Shown: positions 7,621 through 16,732 of the stretch, in pieces
How positions within the stretch are numbered: position 1 is the first letter of the stretch
Layout: every line of letters starts with the position of its first letter
Source: Anaerotignum sp.
GTDB taxonomy: Bacteria; Bacillota; Clostridia; Lachnospirales; Anaerotignaceae
NCBI GenBank assembly: GCA_028710085.1
Contig: JAQUSU010000019.1
Span: 1-33,382 of the forward strand
Length of the DNA stretch: 33,382 bases
Reading direction: 5' to 3'
Translations under genes and position numbers: made by a program
Notes under the pieces: generated by a model
What the model was told of the DNA's origin: nothing
The model's database searches: none
Seen by the model: the letters and a program-made list of their open reading frames with translations, nothing else

Positions 7621-10123
7621 CCCCTTGAATCAATAATTCCGGAACTGCCCATTCTCTTTCTTTCAAGCAATGCATCATAATTTGCACCTGATTGCTTTCG
7701 TCAATGTAATTTTCTGCATCTACAGGCGTTTCCAAAGAAATCCCATCCCATTCCATTGTCTTATTATTAAACATTGTAATACCACTCGGAATCAATGCAC
7801 CACGTTCGCCTAATGCCTGAATTTCCATACTGTCAATGCGAATTCCTTCGGGAATGCTATAGGTTACATAAAAATCAGATTCTTCAAAGGGATATACAGC
7901 GCTTTCTGTTTCATAATCATAATTATCAAACCTTACCGGAGCATCCGCTGTTCCACTTAATTCCAGCTGAAAATCTTCCTGCTTTGATAGCTCCAACGGG
8001 AAGTCTTGCATATACATCGACAAATTGTTTTCCAGTACCCGTGCGCCATTAACCTTCTTTTCGCCACTTAAAATTGGGGCTTCACTAAAGCCAAAAAAAG
8101 TAACAGGAATCACAGTGGAATTACCTTGATAAACATAATATTGCTGCAGTAAATCCAGCTTCTCATATTTCAAATAGGCCTCATATCTTGTCATCTCACC
8201 ATTTGCGACTTGATCTCTGACGCCTTGATAATCATATCCTTTATAAAGCACGTCGTCTACATCTTTCAACTCTTTCTCGCTGATATCAATTTCTAAGGTT
8301 TCGCCCGCCTTCAATTGATCAAATTCCTGCATATGGTCGTTTAATAATAATATAACATGATGGAAATCCACGTTTGTATGATTTATGATTTCTCCCACAA
8401 AATTTCCGTCCTTCATAACAATGTTGCTTTCCACATTTCCGCCCAAATCCACACTTTTTTGTGTGCTTATATATTGGGTTTCCCAGCTTGGGGCATCGGG
8501 AAATTCCACCTCCGTTGTATCACCGCATAAAATGCGATATGCACATTTATCCTTTTTCACGCCATCCTCATAATAATTTTCTTCCGTATTAATATTCAGG
8601 GGCATTTTTTCATCCGAGGTAAAGGTTACATCACCCTTGCCGGAGGATTTTATTGCCATGCCAATATCTGCATTTGCAACGGTTGAACCTTCCTGCATTT
8701 CAACAAAGCCAATCGTATGAATCATACCGTTTTTATAAGAACTGCTTTGTGCTAAAAAGAACACCAATCCCATAAAAAGAACGGAAATCGCGGGAACTAT
8801 AATCCAGCCTTTTTCACGTTTATCCTTTTTCTTTAAAATAACATAGAGCAGCGGCCCGGTGATTAAAATATAAACGATAATTGCACCTAAGATGAATGAA
8901 ATAGAGCTCATTTCAAAGGGCGGGAAATCGCTTGCCATATACTGCAAACGGTCATAATTGCCTCCATTGTCATACACAGCTATGGTAAGGGACTGCACCG
9001 CAGCCTGATTCAAAGCCTCCTGCAACATACTTAACGTTGCACTTTGTCCTGCCATGGGCGTTGCTGACAGCGAAAAATGGCTCAGCACCACATGTCCCTT
9101 TCCCATTTCAACAGCAGAAAACGCTCCATTCCCCTGTTCAAGCCATACGTCGGATAGCTTCTCACCGCTTAACTTTGCCAGAGAAATATCCCCCGATACC
9201 CCCTCGAGCTCCGGAACCGTGGTGACACCTTCCACCTTAACCTCAGATAAAAAGTCCAAGCCCTGTAGTGTTTTTTGCGCAGAAGCACCCGTACCCACCA
9301 ACAAGGTTCCCCCTTCCAAAACCCACTGAGCAAGGGCCTCCAGTTGGGGTTTAGATAAAACCGAAGCATCAAAATCATCTATAATAAAAACCGTAAAGCT
9401 GTCCATGATTCCTATGGATTTGGGGAAAGTTTTTTCGTCTAAAAAAACAGGAAAATCATAATTCTTGTTTAATTCCGTTTGATAATTCCGCTGATCCTTC
9501 ATAACCTCCTCTGGCATTTGGGCAAGATGCAGGTTATTCAAATATTTTAAATCTTGGGTACTATCACTAAGCACACCAATCATAACCGTATTAGGGTCTT
9601 TTGCCGTCAAGAAAACATAATCCTGAAATACCTTATTTCCGTTTTCGTCTACAAGGGAAACCTCTATATATTTGTGAATACTCCCCATAGTAGCTTCCAA
9701 ATCTATGGATTTCGACGCCCCTTGCTCTAAATCAAGCTTTTGATAATAAACTGCGTATTCTTTTTCCATGCCTACCAAACGAGTGTAGGCCTTAATTTGC
9801 ACCTCACCATGAAAAGCCTCACCGTGATTGGTAACCACCCCTCCCACAGGCATTGCTTTTTTCACAATATAATTCTCGTCAAAGCCTGCCTGCAGCTCAA
9901 CAGTAAACCGATCCATGCCAAAGCTTTCCAGTGAACCAATGGTGTCATCCGTTTCGGTTTCTTCTCCGTTATTATTTATGGCGACACTCTTTGCAGTTTT
10001 GGTCATTGGTGCAGCAAAAATGGTAAATGGTGCAATGAGGCTTAAAACCATAACAATTGCCATGACTAAGGCAAGAATTGCCAACATTTTTTTCTTCATT
10101 TCCTGTTTCTTTTGATATTTCAT
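7598..10123 (-). CDS. Large membrane-anchored extracytoplasmic protein, first gene of the ABC-Bat operon
   Basis: 841 aa from ATG 10123, which has GGAGGGG a few bases upstream; an ATG at 10138 in the same frame is less well placed. A basic N-terminus is followed by a hydrophobic segment ending in FTIFAAP, so it is a signal peptide or anchor. About 380 extracytoplasmic residues follow, then two transmembrane helices near residues 405-465 separated by LKKKDKREKGW, a positively charged cytoplasmic loop. Another 370-residue outside domain with beta-rich character ends the protein. I do not recognise a named domain with certainty. The layout resembles GATase-like/DUF4350-type partners of GldA/GldF-type ABC transporters. 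It overlaps the ABC ATPase gene, so it is probably a subunit of the same complex. Confidence 0.8.
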   Translation of the reverse strand: MKYQKKQEMKKKMLAILALVMAIVMVLSLIAPFTIFAAPMTKTAKSVAINNNGEETETDDTIGSLESFGMDRFTVELQAGFDENYIVKKAMPVGGVVTNHGEAFHGEVQIKAYTRLVGMEKEYAVYYQKLDLEQGASKSIDLEATMGSIHKYIEVSLVDENGNKVFQDYVFLTAKDPNTVMIGVLSDSTQDLKYLNNLHLAQMPEEVMKDQRNYQTELNKNYDFPVFLDEKTFPKSIGIMDSFTVFIIDDFDASVLSKPQLEALAQWVLEGGTLLVGTGASAQKTLQGLDFLSEVKVEGVTTVPELEGVSGDISLAKLSGEKLSDVWLEQGNGAFSAVEMGKGHVVLSHFSLSATPMAGQSATLSMLQEALNQAAVQSLTIAVYDNGGNYDRLQYMASDFPPFEMSSISFILGAIIVYILITGPLLYVILKKKDKREKGWIIVPAISVLFMGLVFFLAQSSSYKNGMIHTIGFVEMQEGSTVANADIGMAIKSSGKGDVTFTSDEKMPLNINTEENYYEDGVKKDKCAYRILCGDTTEVEFPDAPSWETQYISTQKSVDLGGNVESNIVMKDGNFVGEIINHTNVDFHHVILLLNDHMQEFDQLKAGETLEIDISEKELKDVDDVLYKGYDYQGVRDQVANGEMTRYEAYLKYEKLDLLQQYYVYQGNSTVIPVTFFGFSEAPILSGEKKVNGARVLENNLSMYMQDFPLELSKQEDFQLELSGTADAPVRFDNYDYETESAVYPFEESDFYVTYSIPEGIRIDSMEIQALGERGALIPSGITMFNNKTMEWDGISLETPVDAENYIDESNQVQIMMHCLKEREWAVPELLIQGGGLFVEN

Positions 10124-10246
10124 ATTCCCCTCCATCATTTATTTAATTTTCAAGAAAAGCCTTCTATGTATCTTAAGAAGCAGCTCGGCTAAAAAAGCAT
10201 TTTTAAAAGCTTACAAGTGCATTCATAGTGCTAATCTACTTTTTCT

Positions 10247-10252
10247 ATTATA
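10247..10252 (-). promoter_or_regulatory. Probable promoter of the ABC-Bat operon (extended -10)
   Basis: On the minus strand the sequence reads TTGGTATAAT, an extended -10 (TGn-TATAAT), about 125 bases before the first gene. The -35 is weak. Just upstream lies a small inverted repeat (AATGTT-TT-AACATT, 10270-10283) that could be an operator. Confidence 0.5.
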
Positions 10253-10295
10253 CCAATCAAAAAACAGTAATGTTTTAACATTCCCTTACAATTTT

Positions 10296-12152
10296 CTAAG
10301 TTTTCTTTGTAAATATTTCATCCACATCCAAACCCATTTCCTTTAAAAACCTAGAGGGCTTCATTTCCTTCCCATAGCGATTTCGTGTGGCAGATAAGCA
10401 AAGCTTTTCCTTTGTTCTGGTTATCGCCACATAAAACAAGCGCCGTTCTTCCTCCAGCTCTTCCAAGGCTCTTTCATGGGGAACTACGCCCTCGGTCAAA
10501 GAAGGCAAAAAAACAGCATAAAACTCCAAGCCCTTTGCCCCATGCATGGTTGATAAGGTAATACCCCTTCTCGTCGTCTTGTCCCCAAACTGCTCCTGCA
10601 TTTGCCGGCTCATTTCCTCCAGATTCTTTCGAAATTCCTGTAAATTGTCTGTATTCTTTGCAATTTCCGTTATTTCAGCGGCAATTTCAATAAATGCCTT
10701 CCCGCTGGACTTGCGAAAGGCTGCATACTCCTCTAAGTATTCATCATATCCAATTACCCGCCGAATATAGTTAATTCCCTCATAAGGCTTTCTTTTTCCA
10801 ATCTGTTCAAAATCCTGCCGAAGCCTTTCCAAATTTTCTTCCTGCCATTTTTTCAAAGATGGACAAACGAAAAAGCTTCTAAACAAGGTATAGGGCATCC
10901 TCTGTGCTTCTTCTAAAAGGTCTTTACTGATGTAACGCTTTGGTTTGTTTATAATTCGGCGAAGAGCACTATCTCCGTCTTGGCTTTCCCCAAGGGTTAA
11001 ATAGGCAAGAATGTCTTTGGCTATCCAATGGTCATAAATATTTCCTCCACCGTCACGAATATTATAAGGAATTCCCCTGCGATATAAAGCTCTGGCAAAA
11101 GCACCGCCTTGTAAATTTGTGCGATATATCACAGCAATTTCATTCAAATCAATTCCATCCTCCAAAAGATGGCTTATTTTTTCGGCAACCTTTTCTGCTT
11201 CTGCTGTTGTATCCTCAGCCAAAAAAAATGAAACCTTTTCTCCCTGACCATTGACACCCTTCAAGTTTTTCGCAAACCGATTTTCGTTTACCTCAATCAC
11301 TTTCCCCGCCAAAGAAAGGATACGATCCGTTGAGCGATAATTTGTATCTAAAATGACACTTTCACAATTGGGATACTGCCTTTCAAATTCCAGCAAAAAA
11401 TCTGGGCAAGAACCACGAAAACCATAGATGCTTTGGTCATCATCCCCAACAACAAATAGGTTGTTTTTTGGCGCCGCCAGTAGTCTGATGCATTCATATT
11501 GCACCCGATTTACATCCTGAAATTCATCCACCATGATGTATGAAAATTTCTCCTGCCAAAAAGCAAGTGTGCTCTGCTCCTCCATAAAAAGCTCGTAGCA
11601 TAATAGCAGCATATCATCAAAATCAAGCTTGCCATGGCGTTCCTTATAGCTATCATAGGCACGATACATTTGACGAAACATTTCCCGTTCAGTTCCAACA
11701 GGAATAAATTCCATTGGTGTAAGCAGCTCATTACGCATATAAGAGGCTTGCATGATAAATTGCGCTATAAATTCATCTGGGTCATTTAGGCTCCAGTCTT
11801 TTTCCGCCAAAATATTTTGCAAAATTTTGTACTTCTCATCCTCACCCAGGATTTTTTCTGACGAATACCCATAGGTGCGGCGTAATATCCGAAAGAAAAG
11901 GCTGTGAAATGTGGCAAACAGCACCCCATCGCTGCCACTTTCACGAAATCGCTCTTTCATTTGGGTCGCAGCCGCCTTCGTAAAAGTCACGACCAATACT
12001 TTTTTATGTTTATCCCTGTTTTCCGACAAAAGCCGACGTAATCTGCAAAGAATCACAGTGGTCTTTCCACTGCCCGGCCCCGCCAAAACCAGCATAGGCC
12101 CGTCCTCATGATTCACGGCAATTCTCTGATTATCATTTAAAGTTTTACCCAT
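10296..12152 (-). CDS. UvrD/PcrA-family (superfamily 1A) ATP-dependent DNA helicase
   Basis: 618 aa. All main helicase motifs are present in order: Walker A AGPGSGKTT (24-32), the motif Ia region VTFTKAAATQMK, Walker B VDEFQDVN (about 209), motif III GDDDQSIYGFRG, motif IV TNYRSTDRI, motif V STMHGAKGLEFYAVFLP and motif VI RRLFYVAITRTKEKL. It unwinds DNA 3'-5' in repair or replication restart. At 618 residues it is shorter than PcrA/UvrD (about 720) and lacks the long C-terminal tail that binds RNA polymerase in PcrA, so it is better seen as a second, shorter paralogue. ATG 12152 has AGGAG eight bases upstream. An extended -10 (TGATATACT, 12179-12187) lies just before it. It is a single gene, convergent with nothing and divergent from the glycosyltransferase. 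Confidence 0.95.
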   Translation of the reverse strand: MGKTLNDNQRIAVNHEDGPMLVLAGPGSGKTTVILCRLRRLLSENRDKHKKVLVVTFTKAAATQMKERFRESGSDGVLFATFHSLFFRILRRTYGYSSEKILGEDEKYKILQNILAEKDWSLNDPDEFIAQFIMQASYMRNELLTPMEFIPVGTEREMFRQMYRAYDSYKERHGKLDFDDMLLLCYELFMEEQSTLAFWQEKFSYIMVDEFQDVNRVQYECIRLLAAPKNNLFVVGDDDQSIYGFRGSCPDFLLEFERQYPNCESVILDTNYRSTDRILSLAGKVIEVNENRFAKNLKGVNGQGEKVSFFLAEDTTAEAEKVAEKISHLLEDGIDLNEIAVIYRTNLQGGAFARALYRRGIPYNIRDGGGNIYDHWIAKDILAYLTLGESQDGDSALRRIINKPKRYISKDLLEEAQRMPYTLFRSFFVCPSLKKWQEENLERLRQDFEQIGKRKPYEGINYIRRVIGYDEYLEEYAAFRKSSGKAFIEIAAEITEIAKNTDNLQEFRKNLEEMSRQMQEQFGDKTTRRGITLSTMHGAKGLEFYAVFLPSLTEGVVPHERALEELEEERRLFYVAITRTKEKLCLSATRNRYGKEMKPSRFLKEMGLDVDEIFTKKT

Positions 12153-12178
12153 ATTCTACGCTCCTATCTTCTTTCTTC

Positions 12179-12187
12179 AGTATATCA
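12179..12187 (-). promoter_or_regulatory. Extended -10 promoter of the helicase gene
   Basis: The minus strand reads TGATATACT, an extended -10, 27 bases before the helicase ATG. No good -35 is visible in the T-rich DNA before it, as is tolerated for extended -10 promoters. Confidence 0.5.
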
Positions 12188-12287
12188 TAAAACAAAAAAA
12201 TAAAAAGTTTAATAAATTCTTCACAAATATATAATTAATTCTTAGTTGTAAAATCGTTGAAAGTGTATTAAAATTTCATCATACTAA

Positions 12288-12451
12288 GGAAGTGTTGATT
12301 TAATGGAAGGTGTGCAGATGGTCGAGGAAATTTTTCGATTGGCAAGGAAAAAAACACAGCAATAGCAACGCTACCCAGAGGCTTTTGATGCCGTCCAAGT
12401 GGAAAATTCACCAAGCAGTTAGATGTGCACATGGAATTAATCAGCGTTTCC
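12288..12451 (+). mobile_element. MITE-like element, copy 1 (164 bp)
   Basis: The ends are complementary: GGAAGTGTTGATT at the left pairs over 13 positions (with G-T wobbles) with AATCAGCGTTTCC at the right. Flanks are CTAA (12284-12287) and CTAG (12452-12455), fitting a YTAR 4-bp target duplication such as made by IS5-group elements. Internal blocks ATGGTCGAG, AGCA-CGCTA, GTTAGATG and GGAATTAATCAGCGTTTCC recur in copies 2 and 3. It sits in the 5' region of the glycosyltransferase gene, ending 35 bp before its ATG. Confidence 0.75.
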
Positions 12452-12486
12452 CTAGACTAATCATTTTGAGTATAAGGAGTATTTTT

Positions 12487-13800
12487 ATGAATATAGGAAT
12501 TTTTTCAGACACATATTATCCACAATTAAACGGTGTTGCTACGTCCATTCGTACGTTGGCACATGGATTGGAAAAAAAAGGTCATAATGTTTATATTTTC
12601 ACCCCATGGGATCCTCGGACCCCTGAAATTGACGAACCAAATATCTTTCGCATCCCCAGTATGCCCTTATTCTTTCTCAAAAATTATCGTGCCGGATTGT
12701 TGTGCCCGCCTCACCTTTCAAGAAAAATTCATTCTTTAAACCTAGATATTATCCATACCCAAACCGAATTTTCTTTGGGCTTTTTAGGAAAACTTATCTC
12801 AACCAATCAAGGAATTCCATTGGTGCACACTTACCACACCATGTATGAGGACTATGTTCATTATATTGCCAAAGGGCATCTCATTTCCCCTGAAATGGCA
12901 AGAGAATTCAGTAAGTTTTTTTGCAATGCAACCACCGATGTCATCGCGCCAACAAAAAAAACGGAAGATCTTCTTCTAAGTTATGGTGTCACTACTCCAA
13001 TTTCCATCATCCCCACAGGAATTGATACCTCAAATTTTAGCAAAGAGAAATTTTCCGCTGAGGAAATTCTTGAGCTGCGCCATTCTTTGGGAATGGATGC
13101 AACTACTCCTGTAGTTCTATCTATTGGACGAGTTGCAAAGGAAAAAAGTATTGATACTGTGATGGGGGCAATGCCTGGTTTGTTGGAAAAATTGCCTGAA
13201 GCAAAAATGGTAATTGTGGGTGAAGGCCCTGAACGAGCAAATTTGGAGTTGCTGTCAAAATCTTTAAATATTGAAGACCATGTTATTTTTACAGGCGGGA
13301 AGCCTTGGACAGAAATCGGAAAATACTACAAGCTTGGCAATGTTTTTTGCAGTGCATCTGTTACCGAAACACAGGGGCTTACTTTTGCAGAAGCAATGTC
13401 TGCAGGGATACCTGTCGTTGCAAAAAATGATCCTTGCATAAACAATATTATTACCCATAACCATACAGGCTTATTATTTGAAGAAAAAGAAGAACTTTCT
13501 ATGTTGCTTTATCAGGTCTTAACAGATCAAGCATTGCAAAATAGACTTGTCAAAGAAGGCTTAGAAACCATGAAAGAGCTATCCGCCGAAAATTTTTGCA
13601 GTCACGTTGAAGCACTATATGAAAAAATTCTGGAAAGCGGAATAAAGCCAGAAAAGCTTTCTACGCCTATTATCCCTTTAGTAATCGGAGCAAGAGCGGC
13701 TAAAAAAATGACCCGATTCCCCAAGAAGCTGGTAGAAAACAAATTCTATTACTCCCACCAGTTGGCAAAGCTTTTGCCGTATATTAATAAAAATAAATAA
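12487..13800 (+). CDS. GT4-family glycosyltransferase (diacylglycerol glucosyltransferase-like)
   Basis: 437 aa with a GT-B fold pattern. The N-terminal MNIGIFSDTYYPQLNGVATS glycine-loop motif and the HTYHTMYEDYVHY segment (about 114-126) resemble alpha-monoglucosyldiacylglycerol synthases. The C-terminal domain has SIGRVAKEKSID (212-223), VGEGPE and the retaining GT4 motif E-x7-E as ETQGLTFAE (E294, E302). It probably transfers glucose from UDP-glucose to diacylglycerol at the inner face of the membrane; the basic, aromatic C-terminal tail would suit membrane binding. ATG 12487 is chosen because AAGGAG lies eight bases upstream and it starts the family's standard N-terminus. A longer in-frame reading from 12310 runs through the MITE and is not real. 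A strong terminator follows. Confidence 0.88.
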   Translation: MNIGIFSDTYYPQLNGVATSIRTLAHGLEKKGHNVYIFTPWDPRTPEIDEPNIFRIPSMPLFFLKNYRAGLLCPPHLSRKIHSLNLDIIHTQTEFSLGFLGKLISTNQGIPLVHTYHTMYEDYVHYIAKGHLISPEMAREFSKFFCNATTDVIAPTKKTEDLLLSYGVTTPISIIPTGIDTSNFSKEKFSAEEILELRHSLGMDATTPVVLSIGRVAKEKSIDTVMGAMPGLLEKLPEAKMVIVGEGPERANLELLSKSLNIEDHVIFTGGKPWTEIGKYYKLGNVFCSASVTETQGLTFAEAMSAGIPVVAKNDPCINNIITHNHTGLLFEEKEELSMLLYQVLTDQALQNRLVKEGLETMKELSAENFCSHVEALYEKILESGIKPEKLSTPIIPLVIGARAAKKMTRFPKKLVENKFYYSHQLAKLLPYINKNK

Positions 13801-13804
13801 AAAT

Positions 13805-13855
13805 AAGTCCTTTTTTCTTATCTCCCATTTGGATTGCAGAAAAAAGGACTTTTTT
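13805..13855 (+). terminator. Intrinsic terminator after the glycosyltransferase gene
   Basis: Arms AAGTCCTTTTTTC and GAAAAAAGGACTT pair over 13 bp around a 21-nt loop and run into a T-tract. Confidence 0.85.
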
Positions 13856-13876
13856 ATGTAAATTTTAAAATAGCCC

Positions 13877-13905
13877 TTGACAAATATGTCCTAATCTATT
13901 ATGAT
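13877..13905 (+). promoter_or_regulatory. tRNA-Arg promoter
   Basis: TTGACA (13877-13882), a 17-bp spacer and TATGAT (13900-13905) form a near-consensus sigma-A promoter 23 bases before the tRNA. Confidence 0.85.
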
Positions 13906-13927
13906 ATTTAATGTTCCAAAAAGATAT

Positions 13928-14001
<74 letters not shown>

Positions 14002-14006
14002 TTTTC

Positions 14007-14040
14007 AAGCTACGTTTTTTAAAGAAGCGTAGCTTTTTTT
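14007..14040 (+). terminator. Intrinsic terminator of the tRNA unit
   Basis: AAGCTACG and CGTAGCTT pair, followed by a run of T residues, starting six bases after the tRNA. Confidence 0.85.
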
Positions 14041-14129
14041 GTGCCTTTTCATAAATATAATTAATAAACACCAAAAAGAATGCCCTCGGCTGTTACTTTG
14101 CAGAGGCCTTTGTGTTCTTGTCATTCTAA

Positions 14130-14287
14130 AGAAGCGTTTGATTTAATGGTGGGGCAGGCGGATGACGAGAAGATTTTCAATTGAAAAGGAAAAACTGTAG
14201 GAATAGCAGCACTATTGTGGGCTTTTTGACAATTACAAGCGTAAAATTTATCAATTAGATGCGTGCACGGAATTAATCAGCGTTTCC
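14130..14287 (+). mobile_element. MITE-like element, copy 2 (158 bp)
   Basis: It is flanked by a perfect CTAA duplication (14126-14129 and 14288-14291). The ends AGAAGCGTTTGATT and AATCAGCGTTTCC pair with one bulge. The right-hand 19 bases (GGAATTAATCAGCGTTTCC) are identical to copy 1, while the interior has diverged and lost a few bases. It lies between the tRNA terminator and the convergent AGCS1 terminator. Confidence 0.8.
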
Positions 14288-14303
14288 CTAAAAATCAAAA
14301 TAC

Positions 14304-14332
14304 AAAAAGACGGCATAAAATGCCGTCTTTTT
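14304..14332 (-). terminator. Terminator of AGCS symporter gene 1 (works in both directions)
   Basis: AAAAAGACGGCA and TGCCGTCTTTTT form a perfect 12-bp stem with a 5-nt loop. U-runs follow on either strand. Confidence 0.88.
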
Positions 14333-14356
14333 CCGTGGGGTTTGTGATTTGCTAAA

Positions 14357-15736
14357 TTATTTATTTACTGTAGGGATTTCGTCCGTAGACCAACCGTCCA
14401 TATTATCATCCCATAGATATTTCTTTGTTTCAGAAACAATAACACCACTTAATCCTAATAAAGCAACTAAGTTAGGGAATGCCATCATCGCATTCAATGT
14501 ATCCGCAATATTCCAAACAAGATCAAGTGCTGTAACGGAGCCAATAAACACTACAATTACCCAAGCAACACGGAAAGGTTTAATAGACTTGGTTCCAACC
14601 AAGTATACCCAAGATCTTTCGCCATAATAGCTCCAGCCCAAAATGGTAGACCACGCAAATGTAATCAAACCAATTGTAAGTACGATAGGGCCAACAACGG
14701 GAATTGTATTAAAAGCCGCTGTTGTCAGCATACCACCATTTAAACCAGACATAGCATCAGGGTTTTTCATGATAGAAGTTACTAAAACCAAACCTGTTAA
14801 TGCGCAAACAACGATTGTATCCCAGAAAACGCCTGAACTAGAAATCAAAGCCTGACGTACAGGGTTTCTCGTCATAGCTGCAGCATCAGCAATAGGTGCA
14901 GAACCCAAACCGGATTCATTTGTAAACAAACCGCGGGCAATACCAAAACGAATTGCCATCATTACTGTTGCACCAACGAAACCGCCACCTGCTGATGTTG
15001 GGGTAAATGCGCTGCCAATAATAATTTTAAATGCACCACCAATATAAGGTGCATTTATTACAAGAATGATAACACAACCCAAAATGTAAAAACCCGCCAT
15101 AAAAGGAACAAGCTTTTCACAGAACTTTGCGATAGATTTTACACCACCAATAATAACCAAAGCTGTGGCAACGGTTAATACAAGGCCTGTAATCCACGTT
15201 GGAAGATGGAAGTTTGCTTCAACCATAGTTGCAATGGAATTGGCTTGTGTCATATTACCAATACCAAAGCAAGCAACGCCAGCAAAAATAGCAAACAATA
15301 CGCCTAACCATTTCTGTCCAAGCCCTCTTTCCAAAGCATACATAGGGCCACCTACCATTGCTCCGGTTTTATCTTTTACTCTGTATTTAATTGCTAACAG
15401 GGCTTCACCATATTTTGTTGCAATACCAAAAAGACCTGTCAACCAGCACCACAGGATTGCTCCCGGGCCACCAATAGCCACCGCAGTAGCCACACCAACA
15501 ATATTACCAGTACCAATTGTTGCTGCCAAAGCTGTTGCCAATGCACCAAATCCGGATACATCGCCTTCGGCTTCATTGTCGGGCGTGATAGAAAGCTTGA
15601 TTGCTTTACCTATGTATCTTTGCACAAACTTTGTTCTGATTGTTAAGAAAAGGTGTGTACCAAACAACAGAATCAGCATTACGGGCCCCCAAACGAAGCC
15701 ATTGATAGTGGATATGAAATTGTTAAATGCTTCCAT
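14357..15736 (-). CDS. Sodium:alanine symporter (AGCS family), paralogue 1
   Basis: 459 aa with about ten hydrophobic segments. The AGCS hallmarks are complete: GTGNIVGVATAVAIGGPGAI, WCWLTGLFGIATKYGEALLA, GGPMYALERGLGQ, GIARGLFTNESGLGSAPIA and FAWSTILGWSYYGE. It couples Na+ entry to uptake of alanine or glycine across the cytoplasmic membrane. The start is ATG 15736, with a GGGGGG-type ribosome-binding site 6-7 bases upstream; a reading further upstream to 15787 has no support. It has the same length as the two following paralogues. Its own promoter, a leader of about 140 nt, and a terminator make it a single-gene unit. Confidence 0.96.
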   Translation of the reverse strand: MEAFNNFISTINGFVWGPVMLILLFGTHLFLTIRTKFVQRYIGKAIKLSITPDNEAEGDVSGFGALATALAATIGTGNIVGVATAVAIGGPGAILWCWLTGLFGIATKYGEALLAIKYRVKDKTGAMVGGPMYALERGLGQKWLGVLFAIFAGVACFGIGNMTQANSIATMVEANFHLPTWITGLVLTVATALVIIGGVKSIAKFCEKLVPFMAGFYILGCVIILVINAPYIGGAFKIIIGSAFTPTSAGGGFVGATVMMAIRFGIARGLFTNESGLGSAPIADAAAMTRNPVRQALISSSGVFWDTIVVCALTGLVLVTSIMKNPDAMSGLNGGMLTTAAFNTIPVVGPIVLTIGLITFAWSTILGWSYYGERSWVYLVGTKSIKPFRVAWVIVVFIGSVTALDLVWNIADTLNAMMAFPNLVALLGLSGVIVSETKKYLWDDNMDGWSTDEIPTVNK

Positions 15737-15880
15737 GCTATTCCCCCCTAAATAATTATAAATGAGTGCGTTCGCCAGAGCCCCCAACGACGAATGTTTT
15801 TCATTGCTCCCCCACGTTAATTTTTGTTAAAATAATGTCATTATTATTTTATTTTAAGACGTATGAGAGTCTCTCGCTCA
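15737..15880 (-). promoter_or_regulatory. AGCS1 leader with motif shared with AGCS3
   Basis: The untranslated leader contains CGTGGGGGAGCAATGA (15801-15816). AGCS3 has nearly the same motif at the same place in its leader. Segments UGAG-CG-AGAG (15871-15880) and CUCU...CUCA (15763-15780) could close a long-range stem. An AT-rich hairpin (AAAATAAT/ATTATTTT) lies between the 5' arm and the G-rich motif. It does not match the conserved core of the glycine riboswitch that I know, nor other common riboswitches. It is a candidate cis-regulatory RNA. Confidence 0.4.
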
Positions 15881-15886
15881 CAATCT

Positions 15887-15914
15887 ATTTTACCTATTTT
15901 TTTATAAATTTCAA
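15887..15914 (-). promoter_or_regulatory. AGCS1 promoter
   Basis: TTGAAA, 16 bp, TAAAAT on the minus strand, about 150 bases before the ATG. AGCS3 has the same geometry (TTGTTT-N16-TAAAATAG). Confidence 0.6.
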
Positions 15915-16346
15915 TATTTTTTTGTATGATAAAAACACATTTTTTATTACTCCTGCTAAAAAACTATGCAATATTTAATAATTATATTACTTTTTTTGAT
16001 TTTATTTTGTCAATTAAATACAAAAATATTATCCTCTTTTTATAGAAGCACTCGAAAGATTGTAATATAATTCAATTTGTATTGATATTTAAACAATATT
16101 ATAAGGCAATTTGTCCATATTTTCCGTTATTTATCACTTTCTATTATTATTTTTGGATAGCTGATTGTCATACAAAAAGCTCAATTAACAAAATATTAAT
16201 TTTTTTTATATATTTTTGGCTATTTTATTGCTAAGAATAAACCATTTTTTAATTTTGCCTTTGAAATCTTAAGACTTAACTTTTGTTTTTTATTTGTTAT
16301 TTATTTATCAATATAAATACATCTTGACTTTTTCTCATTTCTCTAA
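15915..16346. other. AT-rich intergenic stretch with no gene seen
   Basis: Very AT-rich DNA upstream of the AGCS1 promoter. I see no ORF with a ribosome-binding site, no RNA gene and no repeat here up to the MITE. Confidence 0.6.
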
Positions 16347-16506
16347 GGAAATATTGAATTATCGGAGGGTTCATAGATGGTCGAGAAATTTTTTCTATTG
16401 GTAACAAAAAAACAGGAGCTGTAGCGCTATTTATAGGCCTTTTTCGTTGCCAAGAGGAAAATTTACGAAGTAGTTAGATGTAGCGTGAAATGAAATCAGT
16501 GGTTCC
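16347..16506 (+). mobile_element. MITE-like element, copy 3 (160 bp)
   Basis: Left flank CTAA (16343-16346), right flank CAAA (16507-16510, one mismatch). The ends GGAAATATTGAATT and AAATCAGTGGTTCC still pair over most positions even though both differ from copies 1 and 2, so changes partly compensate. It keeps ATGGTCGAGAAATTTTTTC-TATTGG, GTAGCGCTATT and GTTAGATGTAGC. Confidence 0.72.
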
Positions 16507-16682
16507 CAAAATGTTATTTTGTGATCACAACATTTTTTCATATTATTTCTCTTTTCGTTTCATCCATCCCTCCAGCTATAAAATACCTATGCATTATTAT
16601 ATCTTAGGTATTCGAAACATAGAAATTTTCATGAAGGCTCTTTTATTCTCATTACGACCTGAGAAATACTTTATTTCTCACT

Positions 16683-16711
16683 AAAAAAAGCGGCACAAAT
16701 GCGCCGCTTTT
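16683..16711 (-). terminator. Terminator of AGCS symporter gene 2
   Basis: AAAAGCGGC and GCCGCTTTT form a 9-bp stem, followed on the minus strand by a T-run. Confidence 0.82.
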
Positions 16712-16732
16712 GAATACAAATTCCACTAAATT

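Noticed and set aside
12310-12486. N-terminal extension of the glycosyltransferase reading frame
   Set aside because: It reads through the MITE, has no family similarity, and ATG 12487 has a strong ribosome-binding site.
15737-15880. Glycine riboswitch before AGCS1
   Set aside because: AGCS genes often have one, but I cannot find the conserved core (GCGCCGAAGG or the AUCUCUCAGG-type segment) here or before AGCS3.
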